Of a DNA stretch of 64,000 nt, positions 22,786 to 33,075 are shown one piece after another. This stretch comes from Exophiala sp. HKRS030 (lineage: Eukaryota > Ascomycota > Eurotiomycetes > Chaetothyriales > Herpotrichiellaceae). Position numbers and translations under genes: made by a program. The notes beneath the pieces were generated by a model that saw only the letters and a list, made by a program, of their open reading frames with translations, was not told the DNA's origin and searched no databases. Position 1 is the first letter of the stretch. Each line of letters begins with the position of its first letter. The stretch is from the NCBI GenBank assembly GCA_023897205.1, contig JAHWDD010000016.1, forward strand, positions 372,001 through 436,000, read 5' to 3'.

Positions 22786-23809
22786 ATGCCCGTCGCTGAA
22801 ATCCTCCTGCTACGGCACGGGCACCGGCTCGCATGGCACCTTGACCCAACGACAGGGAAATACACATCGAACCACCCATTCCCGAGCGGCCTGCCGGCGG
22901 ATCCACCACTCGCGTCGCACGGCGTGCACCAAGCCGTCGAGACGGGCGAGTATCTCGCGACACTCCTGGGCGAGCGCGTGCGGCAGGACAGAGTCAGAAT
23001 TTATTCGAGTCGCTTCTACAGGTGTCTTGAGACGTTGAGGCCGACGGTGGAGAGGCTACGCGAGATTCAGAAGGAGGAGTTGGATGGGAGAAGGAAGAGG
23101 AGGGGCGGCGGGGACGAAGAAGGGGAGAAGACAGTGCAGCAGCAGCAGCAGCAGGAATTAAAAGTCCGCGGCGAACTGGGCATCGGCGAATGGTTCGGGC
23201 GCGCGTGGTTCAAGCAGCCGCGGCCGGCGTCTGCGCAGCGATTGAAGGATACGTGGTTCCCGTGGCTCGACGAGCGGTATGAGTCGTTGGTGGTGCCGGA
23301 TGAGCATGGTGAGAGGATCGACGCGTTGCATGAGCGTGTTGCGAAGGCGTTGGAGTTGGTCGTCGGCGATGTCGAGAGGGAGTTTGGCGAGGCAGGGAGA
23401 GGGAGTGAGGATGTAACGCTGTTGCTGTGTGGGCATGCGGCGCAGATCATTGCGAGTGGGAGAGCCCTTACGGGAAATGTGCCTGAGGATCTGGATGAGG
23501 AGGATTTTCTGTGTTATACCTGTGGCATTAGCCGGTTTGTCAGGAGGAGTCGAAAGGGGATGGTGAGAAGAGAGGGGCTGAGATTGAGGTTGAGGCTGAG
23601 AGTCAAGGTCAAGGGGATGGAGAGGCGGTGTCGGAGTGGCAGGAGGGTGGGATTGTGTGGCGAATAGCGATTGTGGACATTTGAGGAATGGAGAGGAGAG
23701 GGGATGGCATTTCCATGGCGATGAGAGCTTTGATTCTTACGGGCCGCCTAAGGGCGTGCAGGATATTACGGTCGAGGATACGAATGAGGTGTTGGTTGGG
23801 AAGTTGTGA
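22786..23809 (+). CDS. Histidine phosphatase domain protein, TFC7 (tau55)-like, two frame breaks
   Basis: Histidine-phosphatase fold resembling the fungal TFIIIC subunit tau55 (Tfc7). The N-terminal RHG motif is LLLRHGHRLAWHLDP, followed by GLPADPPLASHGVHQ, IYSSRFYRCLETLRP and the second histidine in LLLCGHAAQIIASGRALTG. A CAG run encodes poly-Gln (23137-23154). Two single-base losses corrupt the C-terminus: one G in GGGG 23556-23559 and one in GGG 23645-23647. With both restored, the end reads acidic GDGEKRGAEIEVEAESQ, then SEWQEGWDCVANSDCGHL, GEERGWHFHGDESFDSY and VLVGKL, stopping at 23809. The raw frame stops early at 23667 with an implausible Arg/Leu-rich tail. Phosphatase versus structural TFIIIC role cannot be told from sequence. 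Confidence 0.75.
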
Positions 23810-24839
23810 GGAGCAGGAGCGCAGAGCGAGGGAGAAGCAGAGAGGTGGAAAGGAAGAGGGGGAATCCGGACATGGAGATAGATAGATGGATGGATGGATG
23901 GATGGACAGAGCGTGGATAATACGGTCAAATACATTTATCTATATTGATAGATCAGGGGGAATAGAGGTATGCATTACTATAGATGGGAGAGATCAGAAG
24001 TCACAGCTAGATGGTAATATATCCGGTATACAGAGTAGATGGGGATATAATTATAAGTTCTGTTGATCACGTGAACCTGGGACCGTCAATGAGACTCTAA
24101 AAGACATCAGATATCGACTTGTAGAACGTAGTAATAACAATATATTAGATATTTGAGAAAGAGACATTTATGAAAATAACTGCCACGTGATATCAAAAGT
24201 AGATCGATCTCGTGGGTGGGCGGATTAATTAAATCTCCCCCTTCCGGTCGGCCTCGGGTAAACCATGGCCTCCATGGCCTATGGAAGCTCCCGAGGCTCC
24301 CATGCTTTCCCCCACTGCGCCTAAACTCCTCCATGCGCCCCAATCTCTCGCTCCCGGCCCGATAAGAAAGGATAATAAGCTGCCTTGGGTACTTATTATA
24401 GGCTAAGGAGGCCCCTTAGTCACAGCTTCCTTGGTTACAGGCACCTAAAGTCACTAAAAGTCACCCCCCTCGGCCTTGGGTTACGCCAATGACGAATCCC
24501 ACGTATGTGCCACGGCTTTTGGTTGAGGTTTTTCGCCTTTTGCGCCCATTTTGCCGATTTCCTCTCCAACACCAACACCAACACCAACTGCATCTCCATC
24601 TCAATCTCCATTTCCATCTCCACCTGTTTACCACATCATCTCCCGGCACACTCACTACTCCCTCCTCTCTGATCACTCACCACTACACATCACAAGGTCA
24701 AGATTGCTACACCCCTCATTCTTTTCCTCAAGACCTTCCCTTCACACCCCTCTCATCCACCTTCGACACCCTTCCTCCCTTTCTTGTACAGCCATGCGAC
24801 TTCTCCTCAACACTCTCCCACCACACTCGATATAGTGCT
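23810..24839. other. Intergenic region with a tetranucleotide repeat and CT-rich leader
   Basis: Contains an ATGG repeat at about 23885-23906, AT-rich sequence to 24220, and a CCAACA repeat near 24563-24590 inside a strongly pyrimidine-rich stretch (24530-24830) that is probably the promoter and leader of the PP2C gene. The long frames here are low-complexity shadows. Confidence 0.45.
23885..23906. repeat. ATGG tetranucleotide microsatellite
   Basis: Five tandem copies of the ATGG/GGAT tetranucleotide, directly readable. Intergenic. Confidence 0.8.
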
Positions 24840-26790
24840 ATGGCGAGCTTCAAAAGCTTACCCCGTCGTCATGTCCCAAGGTTGCAGAGCCGTGCGCCAT
24901 TCGTCCGACTCTTACTATGGTACCTCATCCCCAGCTTCAATCCATGCTACATTCTTCCTTTACTCACACATCTCAGACCTACTGTCCACCTTTATCCGAC
25001 AGACTCGTCCTCAAAAACAGACGACATTACGAGACCCCCGCAGTCAATACCATAACCGCCACCTCCTCCCCTCCCAGCAACAACGACGACAATTTCATGA
25101 TTACTTTGTCACACACCTTCCCTCCTCTTCTCTCCACCCAGACTCTCGATCTCTCACAGGCTTAGCTCATAAGTTCCCTAGAAAGGAATCAACACCTCAC
25201 ACCCCAGATGGGAAGTTCACCCCGGCAGCTCACCCATCTGTCAATCGAGATACCACTGTCGTTCGAATTCCACTCCGGAGTGCCAAACATCATTATGGAG
25301 TCTCCGTTTCAAGAGGTAGTCGTCCTTATAACGAGGACAACCACCAGGCAGGTGTCATTGAATTACCAGCATTTGCCAAGAAACCTCCGCGATCAGTTTC
25401 GGTGAAGAACAAACCCAGGGAAGCCACTTCGGCCGATAACACGAACACGGGGGATCCTCAAGTCTTTTATTTTGGTGTCTTTGATGGTCATGGCGGGGTT
25501 GAGTGTAGCGACTTTTTGAAAGAACGATTACATGAATACATAGAAAAGGCCGCCGTGTCTTTTGAATTTCAGTCCAGTATCCGAGGAAAAGATCAAGCTG
25601 TCAAAGGCATTGGCCCTGCTCCAGGATCCTATGAAGGGGATAAAGAATCTATCAGGCGAGGCAACGAAGCCCTAGCGTCGGTGAAAACTACAAAAGGGCA
25701 ATCGCGAAATTATTCATCAGGTACTGCCGAGACAGAATCAAACTCGTCGTCATCTCCAGCACATCCCGGTGATCCAGCAATCATTCAGCACGCAAACAAA
25801 GACAACATCGAAACTCTGGAGAAAGATCTGGTCCGAAAGTGGCGAGATCTCGTGGGTGGATATTTCCGACGATTTAAACCTTCATACTTTTCCATTTACA
25901 ATGGTTATCAGAGCCAAGGGGACAAGTCTGGAGTGTCAGTCGAATATGGTCATGATGTCAAATCTGGAGCTGCCATAGAAGAAGTCATGACCTATGCTTT
26001 CCTCAAAGCCGACTTTGACTTTGTTTCAGCTCAAGCGTCAAAACAAACGGAAAACCAAGATTCAGCAAGAGCTGAACGACCATTGAATGATGGTGATATA
26101 CTCGGTGAACCTAGCAAGGTGGCAGCACATGTCGGTATTGGTGGTACTAACAGATTCAAAGGAGGAAGTACATGCAGTGTGGCTTTATTGTCAACTCCAT
26201 CACCTGCACCATTTTGGAATCCAGCAACAACTTCGAGTATGCTGGTGGCACATGTTGGAGATACAAGGATTTTATTATGTTCGACAGCAACTGGAGAACC
26301 AGTCTCTTTGACCACAAATCATCATCCTTCATCGCCTATTGAAAGTACACGGTTAAGAAGATATGCGGCTACATTTGTCACGGATTCGTTTGGTGAGGAA
26401 AGAATTTCTGGATTAGCAAATACACGAGCATTTGGAGATATTGCTTCGAAACGAATCGGAGTCAGTGCCGAGCCTGAGATCAAACGAGTTGAACTCGGGG
26501 CGGCAGAATATTCGTTCATGGTTCTCATGTCAGATGGAGTTTCGGGTACACTGGAAGATCAAGAAGTGGTGGATATCGTCAAAGAAGCCAAGACTCCAGA
26601 ACAAGCCGCAAGGGATGTGGTGAATTTTGCTACAGAGGTGACTATGGAAGGTGATAATGCTACTTGTTTGGTGGTGAGAATGGGTGGATGGGAGAGACGA
26701 CAGGAAGGTGGTCTTGGAAGTTTGAAGTCCAAGGAAAGTCGAGATTATAAGAGGCAATTGGCTTCGGATCCTCGAAGTAGACGACAATGA
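24840..26790 (+). CDS. PP2C-type Ser/Thr phosphatase, probably mitochondrial
   Basis: Metal-dependent protein phosphatase of the PP2C family, closest in layout to the mitochondrial yeast Ptc5/Ptc6 group. Catalytic landmarks: NEDNHQAGVIE-type motif as SRPYNEDNHQAG, FGVFDGHGGVECSDFL, MLVAHVGDTRILLCS, ISGLANTRAFGD, LMSDGVSGTLEDQE and EGDNATCLVVRMGGWERR. The long frame lacks a good start. ATG 24840 opens a basic, Arg-rich presequence-like peptide (MASFKSLPRRHVPRLQSRAP) in another frame. A candidate intron 24920-25043 (GTACCT...CGCAG) joins it in phase to QYHNRHLLPSQQQRRQFHDY. That intron is inferred; a start at ATG 24871 in the long frame is the alternative. A disordered insert (about residues 200-290) splits the catalytic domain. 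Confidence 0.82.
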
Positions 26791-27639
26791 GGGATGTGTC
26801 AGAATACTGGAGGGTAGGAGATCTACATATATGTTGGCCAGTGTACTGTTGTCTGCAATCGAGAGGTCAGTGTTACAGATGACTAGATTAGGAGTGGTCC
26901 TTGTGAATACAATGGTTTGACGACTGGTACATCAGGACAGTCCCTTGGTCATTGACTAACTCTGAGCACCCATATCTCAGTCAGTATATGAAGAGGACAG
27001 AAGACCTAAAAGCGACAACTAGGCTAGTCTCAGGATGATCGTGGAGCCTTGTACCCTGGACGTGCCTGGACCAAGTACTGGCAGTGACACGTGGAGGTCG
27101 CTTGGTCCGACATCCGAGCACTCGGATCACGGATTAACTCTTCCGTATGAATTATTTTTTCGACATGAAGATGGACACGCCGGACACAACGGACGAGGAC
27201 GGGATCAGTGTGGATATCATGTAACTTGCGTGGCTATATACTGTAAATATAGGCACGACACGGGGTACATACTCCGTATACCCAGATATGCATCAGATCA
27301 TAAATGGAGATAAGCAATGGTTGTAATGGTTTTGATATCCCTATCGAACGTCGAGGAATTCAAGGCACCCAGGCGTTAGGCATTCCCTCGTAGTCCATCT
27401 AAACCATTCATTTAGCGCCGTTAGCAGTCTCCCCTCCAATCAGTGATGGCGACTCCTGCAGACACTTTACCTTTTTTGAGACTTTGCCCGCCGCCTAAAG
27501 AATAGCCTTGACTAGCACTACGCTAGCGCTTAAGTTCAGGAGGCTAACCTGATACTAACTAATTAACCAGTTGATTAACTCCGTAACGTGCTGCTCCCGT
27601 GCTAAGTAATAACTACTTTGGAATTGTTTGGATTATCTC
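26791..27639. other. Intergenic region between PP2C gene and transposon
   Basis: No gene. One TACTCCGTA 9-mer lies at 27270-27278 and an 8-base partial copy near 27579. The segment 27400-27640 contains many short CTAG/TTAA words and could be old transposon debris, but no boundaries are visible. Confidence 0.4.
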
Positions 27640-27648
27640 ATCCACCCT
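27640..27648. repeat. Target-site duplication, left copy (ATCCACCCT)
   Basis: The 9-mer ATCCACCCT directly abuts the left terminal inverted repeat and recurs exactly at 30012-30020 beside the right one. The preceding C is shared too, so the duplication is 9 or 10 bp, the size expected for Mutator-like elements. Confidence 0.9.
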
Positions 27649-27829
27649 GGGAACCACTAATCGCACAAGCACAAGATCTCACCGCACAAGCACACGTGAC
27701 TTGCCAAGGCGCTAGAAAAGGGGTAGTAGGGAGGCACTCGGATTTCGCGCTAGTCCTATTTGAGCGATTCCTGTGTCGCGTTTAACACTCTCACTTTGTT
27801 CACAACTTGACACTCAACTAGCATTCTAC
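27649..27829 (+). repeat. MULE left terminal inverted repeat
   Basis: About 181 bp, matching the reverse complement of 29840-30011 with few substitutions, which are transitions apart from one short insertion of about 10 bases (GGTAGTAGGG near 27720-27735) and one T-run difference. The inner end is near GCATTCTACC. Confidence 0.92.
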
Positions 27830-27908
27830 CTATCTATTCCTTCTACCTACTCTAGCTATTCTAGTGCCTATTCCTTTAACTAAGCCAATACCTATTCCTT
27901 TACCTAAA

Positions 27909-29913
27909 ATGGACCCCCACCAACTACAACAGCCTATTCCTCACGGGAAGAAGCCTATTCCTTCGTTCAGGAATGGGCGAAAAATCATGAATATGCCCTA
28001 GTTACTAGAGCAACTCAACGAAGGACAGTAGAGGGTAGTGCTACAGGGCCTGTCTATCTAGTTACTCTTGACTGTGATAGGGGAGGTAAGCCCCGAAAGC
28101 CTACTACTAGTATACCTAAGGAAGCAAGTCGGACTAGTTCTACTGGGAAGACAGGCTGTCCCTTTAGGCTTAATATTAGGGAGGACTCCGGGGCCTGGAC
28201 AGTTAAGATCCTTAACGAAAGCCATAATCACGACCCTTCTCTAAGGCCCCAACAGCACCCAATCCTTAGGCGTAACGAACGCCGGGAGTCTGAGATTATA
28301 GGGGTAACTATAGGGCCTAATCAAGCTGCTGGAATTTCTGCCCGGGCTAGTTATCTAGCTATAGCTAATATAGGGTCTATTCAGACCCTAAAGGATATTG
28401 AGAATAGCTATTCTAGGCACCGGCACTCTCAGAATTAAGGCTTCTCACCCCTATAAGCTATAATGAATGGTCTAGGCGACGATTTTCATTATAGTTATAC
28501 TGTCGACGCCGATAATCGCCTCTATAGGCTTGCCTTCTTTAACCGGAAGACTACTAAGCTTCTCTATCTATTCCCCTGGACCTTGGTTATAGATATTACC
28601 TATAAAACGAACCGATACAGCCTATTTCTACTTAATATTATTGGGATTACCGCTATAAACCTCTCGTTTATAGCTGGCCAGGCTCTCCTTCCCTCAGAGA
28701 GTGCCGAAGATATCTCCTGGGCTCTACTACAGTTAAAGAACCTTTACGAAATAGGCGTCCCAGGCCTAAAGCCTTTAACTATTACCTCTGATCGGTCCCG
28801 GGCATGCCTAAACGCTGAGTTAGCAGTCTTTCCTGATACCTAACGACTTATTTGTACCTGGCACGTTAATAGAGACATTCGGGCCTATACTAGCCGATAT
28901 TTCCGCCTAAATGTACCTCTAATACAGCCTAATCAAGCCCCTATAGGTACCCAGCAAGAGCCTATAGGGGCTTGGATAGAGACTGAGTTAGAGGCTTTTA
29001 TGAGCGCCTGGAATAAGGTCCAGTACGCTATAACTCTCCAGGCCTATAAGGATAACTGGAGCCGGCTTCAGGACACCTATAAGGATAAGCCTATCCTTAT
29101 ATCTTACCTACAACGAGAGTGGATAGGGCCCTTTCATGCCTATTTCGTTACCTATTTCACAAACCAGTTAACTCACTTCGGTAACGGAAGCTCTAATAGA
29201 GCCGAGGGAGCCCATAGAGCTATTAAACAGCAATTTAATAGCCCCCAACTAGACATTCAATAGCTAATAGAAGCCCTAAGACGTTACTTCCAGGCCCTAA
29301 ACGACAATGCTCTAGGGGCGCTTGAGCGAGACCGAGTTAGGCGCGACCAAATGCTTAATAGGCCCTTTTTTATAGGCCTTACGGGAATTATCTCTAGGTA
29401 AAGCACCCCTATAGCTATCCCTATACTTCACCTATTAACTATACTAGGTATACTCTTCGCCAGGTCCTTAGCCATTACCAGGCTATAGACCTAGGTAAGC
29501 AGCCAACCTGTACAGGCCGATTTACTCGAGTCTATGGGCTTCCTTGTGCCCATAGAATTCATGACTTACAGGGGCAAGCCTTAACTATAGCTGACTTTCA
29601 CCCTTAATGGCACCTAAATCGTGTCCAGGAACTGCCTACTCTAGGCGAGTTTAGCCTATTACGACCACCTAGAGTCATTCCTTCTCGGTATACAACTAAG
29701 ACTAAGAAGAGAGAGAAGTCAGCGGTTAAGCATGAAGAGGTGTTAGTGACTCGGTTAAAGAAAGCCCCTAAGAGAGCCCCTAATAGCACCCCTAGGGCTC
29801 TATTGAGGTGCCTAACTCTCAGGTTGAGTGAATGGATGAGTAGAATGCTAGTTGAGTGTCAAGTTGTGAGCAAAGTGAGAGTGTCAAACGCGACACAGGA
29901 ATCGCTCAAATAG
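27909..29913 (+). pseudogene. MULE transposase, broken by stops and frame losses
   Basis: Transposase with the MULE order of domains: a FAR1-type zinc-binding DNA-recognition region (cysteines in TLDCDRGG and KTGCPFRLN, then NESHNHDPSL), the DDE catalytic core (D in VIDITYKTNRY, D in LTITSDRSRACLNA, CxxH in ICTWHVNRD, E in SNRAEGAHRAIKQ) and a SWIM zinc finger (PTCTGRFTRVYGLPCAHRI). In-frame stops at 28436, 28454, 28841, 29261 and 29399 are TAA or TAG at places that would be Gln codons. A base is missing in the C run 27914-27918 just after the ATG at 27909, and another frame loss lies at about 29405-29445. The last frame ends inside the right TIR at 29913. Not functional as written. Confidence 0.88.
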
Positions 29914-30011
29914 GACTAGCGCGAAAATCCGAGTGCCTCCTTTTCTAGTGCCTTGGCAAGTCACGTGTGCTTGTGCGGTGAGATCTTGTGCTTGTGCGAT
30001 TAGTGGCTTCC
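29840..30011 (-). repeat. MULE right terminal inverted repeat
   Basis: About 172 bp, inverted copy of 27649-27829. It lacks the short insertion seen on the left side. The outer end reads ...CGATTAGTGGCTTCC before the target-site duplication. Confidence 0.92.
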
Positions 30012-30020
30012 ATCCACCCT
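30012..30020. repeat. Target-site duplication, right copy (ATCCACCCT)
   Basis: Exact copy of 27640-27648 adjoining the right TIR. Confidence 0.9.
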
Positions 30021-30397
30021 CGTCTCATTCTACTCACTACACTCCCATCGACTTTTGGTCTCGAACCTTTGTCACGCGAGACTCTAAACACCAAACTCAA
30101 GATCTCTTGACAAGGAAACAACACTGAAACACATTACTCGTGTACTTCAATCCTCGCACATTCCGAACCCTCCGCTCAACCATCCTTCCCGTGCCGTTAT
30201 CTACCATCTTCCCTTATCAATCTTCCCTGCGCCTAACCTGATTCTCGACCCTCGAAACTTCGTCTTCCCTCACCTCAACACTTTACCATATTATTGTACC
30301 AGCGAATTGAGAACTCTCACACGTCGGAGCCAGTACCAATACCCAACTCCACCAACTAATATTGGCCACAATCCTTCCCCAACCCCTTGCTCAAGCC
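30021..30397. other. Promoter and leader of PIS1
   Basis: Pyrimidine-rich leader (30120-30300) before the PIS1 ATG. The MULE insertion ends at its upstream edge, so original promoter DNA may now lie beyond 27640. Confidence 0.5.
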
Positions 30398-31418
30398 ATG
30401 GCCGGAAGCACAAAGGAAAATGGTTCGGTATTGGCCAATGGTCACGCCAAATTGACTCAGGTTGTGGAACAGATCGAGGAGGAGATATATGAAGAAGAAA
30501 ACATCTTCTTGTTCATTCCAAACGTCATCGGTATGCTACCTTCACCAAGAACTTGCACTCGCAATTTTGTTCAACTTGATCTAACTGCGACCTAAAGGCT
30601 ACGTCCGAGTCGTCCTAGCAATCGCTTCTCTTTACTACATGCCCCTCCATCCCAGAACATGTTCCGGACTCTACAGTGTGTCTTGTATTCTTGACGCCGC
30701 CGACGGTATTGCCGCACGAAGATATAACCAGTCGACCACATTTGGCGCCGTTCTCGACATGGTTACCGATCGATGCACGACTTCATGTCTACTCGTGTTT
30801 TTGGCTTCTGCTTTTCCGAGATGGAGTATTGTGTTTCAGGGTTTGATCAGTTTGGATCTCGCCAGTCATTACATTCATATGTATGCCACCTTGACAATGG
30901 GATCTAATGGTCAGAGTCATAAAAAGGTGGACATGAGTAGGAGTTGGATCCTGCATCTCTACTACACGAACAGGGTGGGTTGATCTATGGGTGTACCAGT
31001 GGCATTTTTCCGTTCAAACTGACTTGCTGTCTAGACTGTCCTCTTCCTGTTCTGTTGCCTCAACGAACTCTTCTTCATCGCACTCTACCTACTCTCTTTC
31101 TCCTCCCCACTCCTCTCACCATCTCTCCTCGCTTCGAATAACAATGGCGTTCTTTCAACGCAACCAGGATCTCCGGCTCATCCTAGACCGAGTACATTGT
31201 TCTCCAACCCCTGGAGCGCAGGAGCCTTGGAAATGGCTCGCGCAAATAAAATGGACAGTACAGTTCCATGGATTCTGGCTGGAATCAGCTTTCCTGTCAT
31301 GGCCGGTAAACAAGTGATCAATGTCATTCAATTGATCAAAGCTAGTAAATGGCTTGGTGAGGGTGATGTCGCCAATAGAAGGAAAGCCAGGATTGCTGCG
31401 GGGAAGAAGAAGGCATGA
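30398..31418 (+). CDS. PIS1: CDP-diacylglycerol--inositol 3-phosphatidyltransferase (PI synthase)
   Basis: Makes phosphatidylinositol from CDP-diacylglycerol and myo-inositol in the ER membrane; essential in yeast. ATG 30398; exon 1 ends 30530, intron 30531-30598, second intron from 30975 (GTGGGT) to about 31034, stop TGA 31416-31418. The CDP-alcohol phosphotransferase signature is complete: DAADGIAARRY followed by FGAVLDMVTDR (D-x2-D-G-x2-A-R-x-n-G-x3-D-x3-D). Flanking hydrophobic helices are present (ENIFLFIPNVIGYVRVVLAI; VLFLFCCLNELFFIALYLL). An Ser/Pro-rich luminal or cytosolic loop (about residues 185-215) precedes SAGALEMARANKMDSTVPWI. C-tail is basic (RRKARIAAGKKKA), a possible ER-retention-type lysine tail. 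Reads through without frame break. Confidence 0.93.
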
Positions 31419-32203
31419 ACGTGACCGGCAGGAGGATAGGAGTTGGAACAGTTGAGAGGTTAATGTTTTGCCTCAAGTCACCACGAAATATTATCATTTG
31501 GCAGGATATGGGTTTGGCTGACTATTTGTGCGGCTGTGACTATTACTACTGGCAGCGAAACGATACGAGAGTTAAGGCGCAAAGTCGAGTTGCCTCTATG
31601 CCAGGCTGGATTTCGGTGAGCTCTCATCGGTGCTCATGCGACACTTGTGTGGAGATTCTATGGGTTTGGCGTCCATCAGTGATCGGTGATTGTTGATCAG
31701 TCAGCGTATTTCCCCGATACCGCGATCGTCAAACCCCTCAAATATCACACGCTTTGAAAGGTGGACTATCTATCACCACCAATGCCTTGAAGCGGAAGAG
31801 GAAAAGGACCGATTCGCGCCGTGGGAAGGGATATTCCACATTCAGAGGGTTCCATGTTGAAGGTGCTTTCGTTCGAATCCCTGTGTTTGATGTTATTAAT
31901 GGTTTTCTATCACTTGCGGAATTGGTACAAAGGGGAATATAGATTTCTGTGGGCTTTTGCAGCACCTTTCTTTCTTGCTATGAAATTTGCATCGACGACT
32001 TTTCCGTCTGGTCTGGAAAGGGAGCGGGAGCGGCGTGGGGTTGTCTGCACTGAGTCTGGACCGTGGTCGTGGTCGTGGCCGTTTTTGCTTCCCCTTCTTC
32101 TAACTACCTAAGGTATTTAATCTAATCTGATGATATGAGAAATTTGGGAGAGGTTCGGTAGTGAAATGGAATAGTTCAATGTGAATGAGTATTGGGGGTC
32201 GAT

Positions 32204-32329
32204 TCTTCTTCTTGTCGTTGTCGTTGTCGTGGTCGTCGTGGTGGGCGTTGTCGTGGTCGTTGTCGTTGTGGTCGTTGTGGTCGTCGTTGTCGTCGTGGTC
32301 GTCGTGGTCGTCGTGGTCGTCGAATATCG
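32204..32329. repeat. GTC/GTG/GTT trinucleotide microsatellite
   Basis: An imperfect run of GTC, GTG and GTT triplets over about 125 bases, flanked by TTC and TCC triplets. Confidence 0.85.
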
Positions 32330-32773
32330 TCCTCCTCCTGCTCCTCTCGTCGTTCCTCCATTCTTGTCATCCCCATGCTTCATCGCCTAGTATTATAGTA
32401 TTCTCGTGTTATCATTTACTAGTTCGTATATCACGTCTACACGCCTATTGAGAGACCAAACAGAGCAAACAGATAGGAGCTAGCGAGGTGGTTAGACAGC
32501 TGGACAGCTGGATAGCTTTGTAACTACAGTAGGTACTCAGTTAAGGTACATACTACATAGGTACGGAATACGGAGTAGTTAAGTTAGGTAGTTGGAAGTG
32601 TGAAACACCCTCCCTCCCCTCAGTCTCATCCCAGTCTCATCCCTCTATGTCCTGGTGTTATAGTCAAGACTTGAGAGCTCAAGAGACCAAGAGATCAAGT
32701 GATCAATACCCCTGTACGTACTCCGTAGTCTGTCTGTCTTTCTGTATGTACATATGTATGTATGCACAATGCC

Positions 32774-32850
32774 GGACAGCGGACAGCGGATAGCGGACAG
32801 CAGACAGCGGACAGCAGACAGCGGACAGCAGACAGCGGACAGCAGACAGC
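32774..32850. repeat. 7-bp minisatellite, GGACAGC/AGACAGC
   Basis: Eleven tandem 7-mers. After three near-identical GGACAGC/GGATAGC units, GGACAGC and AGACAGC alternate, so the higher-order unit is 14 bp. Confidence 0.9.
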
Positions 32851-33052
32851 GGACTCCGGAGTATATAAGAAAAGTACCTTTCTTGTTTACTCCGTACCTA
32901 TGTACTCCGTACTCCATACAGGGCACAAAAAAGAGTTTCCACGCAAAACTTCCTAACCAATGGGGACGATGGTTGGAGCTTGGGGTGGGCGGAGGGGATG
33001 AATTATCTCCACTTTTGCTAGCCCCTTTACTCCGTAGGTAGTGTAGATCATC

Positions 33053-33075
33053 TGATCAGATCAGATCAGATCAAA
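33053..33075. repeat. GATCA pentanucleotide repeat
   Basis: Four to five tandem GATCA units ending in GATCAAAAC. Confidence 0.75.

Larger units (their letters stand above)
27649..30011 (+). mobile_element. Mutator-like element (MULE) with long TIRs, decayed
   Basis: A 2,363-bp DNA transposon bounded by inverted repeats of about 181 bp (left) and 172 bp (right) and a 9-10 bp target-site duplication. Both ends start GG and share the internal CCACTAATCGCACAAGCACA. The interior carries one degenerate transposase on the plus strand. The element is rich in TA, CTA and TAG words compared with the surrounding genes. Its stop codons all fit C-to-T change at CpA, the RIP signature. It sits about 390 bases upstream of the PIS1 start. 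Borders are clean, so it moved once as a complete unit and decayed afterwards. A non-autonomous life mobilised by a relative elsewhere is possible. Confidence 0.92.

Noticed and set aside
24784..24870. Upstream extension of the PP2C frame
   Set aside because: It begins at a TTG codon and encodes no plausible start; an ATG and presequence in another frame fit better.
31868..31882. T-arm-like GTTCGAATCC, possible tRNA
   Set aside because: No D-arm, anticodon arm or acceptor pairing could be found around it.
32117..32451. Long frames of poly-Thr, poly-Val, poly-Ser and poly-Arg
   Set aside because: They are translations of a trinucleotide repeat in all frames.
32774..32850. CRISPR-like array
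   Set aside because: The units are 7 bp head-to-tail with no unique spacers; it is a minisatellite in a eukaryotic context.
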